NCBI GenBank assembly: GCA_947169885.1
Contig: CAMVRM010000028.1
Span: 1 to 41,294, forward strand
DNA: 41,294 bases
Direction: 5' to 3'
DNA from: an uncultured Ruminococcus sp.
GTDB lineage: Bacteria > Bacillota > Clostridia > Oscillospirales > Ruminococcaceae
Shown here: in pieces, positions 40,978 through 41,294 of the stretch
How the letters are laid out: each line of letters begins with the position of its first letter
How positions within the stretch are numbered: the stretch's first letter is position 1
The notes under the pieces: generated by a model
Databases searched by the model: none
Told to the model about the DNA's origin: nothing
What the model saw: the letters and a program-made list of their open reading frames with translations, nothing else
Program-made: the position numbers and the translations under genes

Positions 40978-40985
40978 TTCATTTT

Positions 40986-41294
40986 TTACTTGTCAATAAA
41001 AACTGTTTCGTATATGTATTTAGAATTTATACAGTGTAGTTCTTTATCGTAATATTGGTATTTTCCTTCTACAGCTACTTCTACGGAAGAATATGAATCG
41101 GTTAGTGTAGCCTCTCTAATTTGAACATTTTCAATAATAACATCACCATTCAAATATGAATATCTATCCTCAACCATACTTTTAACTTCAGCCTTTGCTC
41201 TTCTTTTTACTTCTTCTTCTGATATAGATGGATATGTTTCTGTTGTTGACGTAGTAGTTGTTGTAGTAGTTGTTGTAGTAGTTGTTGTTGTTTT
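40986..41294 (-). CDS. Partial protein with poly-threonine linker, runs off right edge
   Basis: An uninterrupted frame of 102 codons continues past the window edge; only the C-terminus is present. It begins at the edge with a run of about 14 threonines encoded by ACA/ACT repeats. A helical stretch (SEEEVKRRAKAEVKSMVEDR) and a beta-rich domain of about 60 residues ending in ETVFIDK follow. Thr-rich linkers of this kind also occur in the SH3b protein at 14471-16015 and usually separate a membrane anchor from an extracellular domain. The sequence is AT-richer than its neighbours (about 33% GC in a sampled line). It is convergent with the system operon. Confidence 0.65.
   Translation of the reverse strand, partial: KTTTTTTTTTTTTTTSTTETYPSISEEEVKRRAKAEVKSMVEDRYSYLNGDVIIENVQIREATLTDSYSSVEVAVEGKYQYYDKELHCINSKYIYETVFIDK

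Noticed and set aside
14367-40978. Classical tellurite-resistance (Ter) operon
   Set aside because: A vWA/PP2C/kinase triad is present, but no TerD, TerC, TerZ or ATP-grasp gene is seen in the window.
1-41294. tRNA or rRNA genes and insertion sequences
   Set aside because: No cloverleaf, rRNA-like stretch, transposase or paired terminal inverted repeats with target duplication was recognised on reading both strands.

Overview
The window looks like chromosomal DNA from a low-to-moderate GC Gram-positive gut or rumen Clostridium-type bacterium, most like Ruminococcus / Oscillospiraceae. The reasons are strong AGGAGG-type ribosome binding sites, near-consensus sigma-A promoters with 17-base spacers, HPr with a regulatory serine, a DUF1292 protein, LacI-type sensor proteins without a DNA-binding domain, and BspA-like leucine-rich repeats. 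The genus is an inference; there is no rRNA or marker gene to fix it.

Left part (1-14.3 kb) is mostly short housekeeping or signalling units. A minus-strand pair (4777-402) encodes a FIST/degenerate-GGDEF/EAL c-di-GMP phosphodiesterase and a LacI-type sensor protein. Then come a membrane TPR-like protein, ptsH (HPr), two small membrane-protein genes, an orphan double-glycine-leader peptide, an HD-type alarmone hydrolase coupled to a HisJ-type PHP phosphatase, a DUF1292 gene, a roughly 200-nt structured RNA (6S-like candidate), a TTG-started membrane protein and an LRR/zinc-ribbon protein.

Between 10.3 and 12.06 kb there is no conventional gene. On the minus strand a consensus promoter (12055-12027) and an intrinsic terminator (10344-10307) bracket a roughly 1.7-kb transcript. 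Inside it I read about a dozen micro-ORFs of 2-18 codons, most with a Shine-Dalgarno sequence 8-10 nt upstream, embedded in roughly 229-bp tandem modules. The modules carry hairpins with a constant loop and compensatory stem changes. I cannot match this to any described RNA family and consider it the best candidate for something undescribed.

Right part (14.4-41 kb) is one divergent gene system. Two back-to-back consensus promoters (22732-22704 minus, 23087-23115 plus) drive two operons, each ending in a strong terminator. The minus operon encodes a vWA protein, a PP2C phosphatase, a Ser/Thr kinase (the composition of the TerY-P triad), a tail-anchored RanBP2-type zinc finger protein, an acidic membrane protein, two membrane proteins with CAP/SCP-like domains and a membrane protein with two SH3b domains. 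The plus operon encodes an exported, membrane-anchored vWA receptor-like protein, a giant tubulin/FtsZ-like protein, two unrecognised proteins, a large zinc-ribbon/P-loop GTPase, a GTPase-associated (GAP1-like) Q/N-rich protein, a small unknown and a polytopic membrane protein. The inferred logic is a trans-envelope sensing and signalling machine. Extracytoplasmic vWA, SH3b and CAP-like modules would sense the envelope, kinase/phosphatase/vWA would relay the signal by phosphorylation, and the tubulin-like and GTPase proteins would form the NTP-driven cytoplasmic core. This resembles NTPase-based conflict or stress systems described from comparative genomics, but no toxin-like effector is evident. 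A partial gene with a poly-threonine linker runs off the right edge. Several intergenic gaps hold an interspersed ATAAGAGAT-type repeat.
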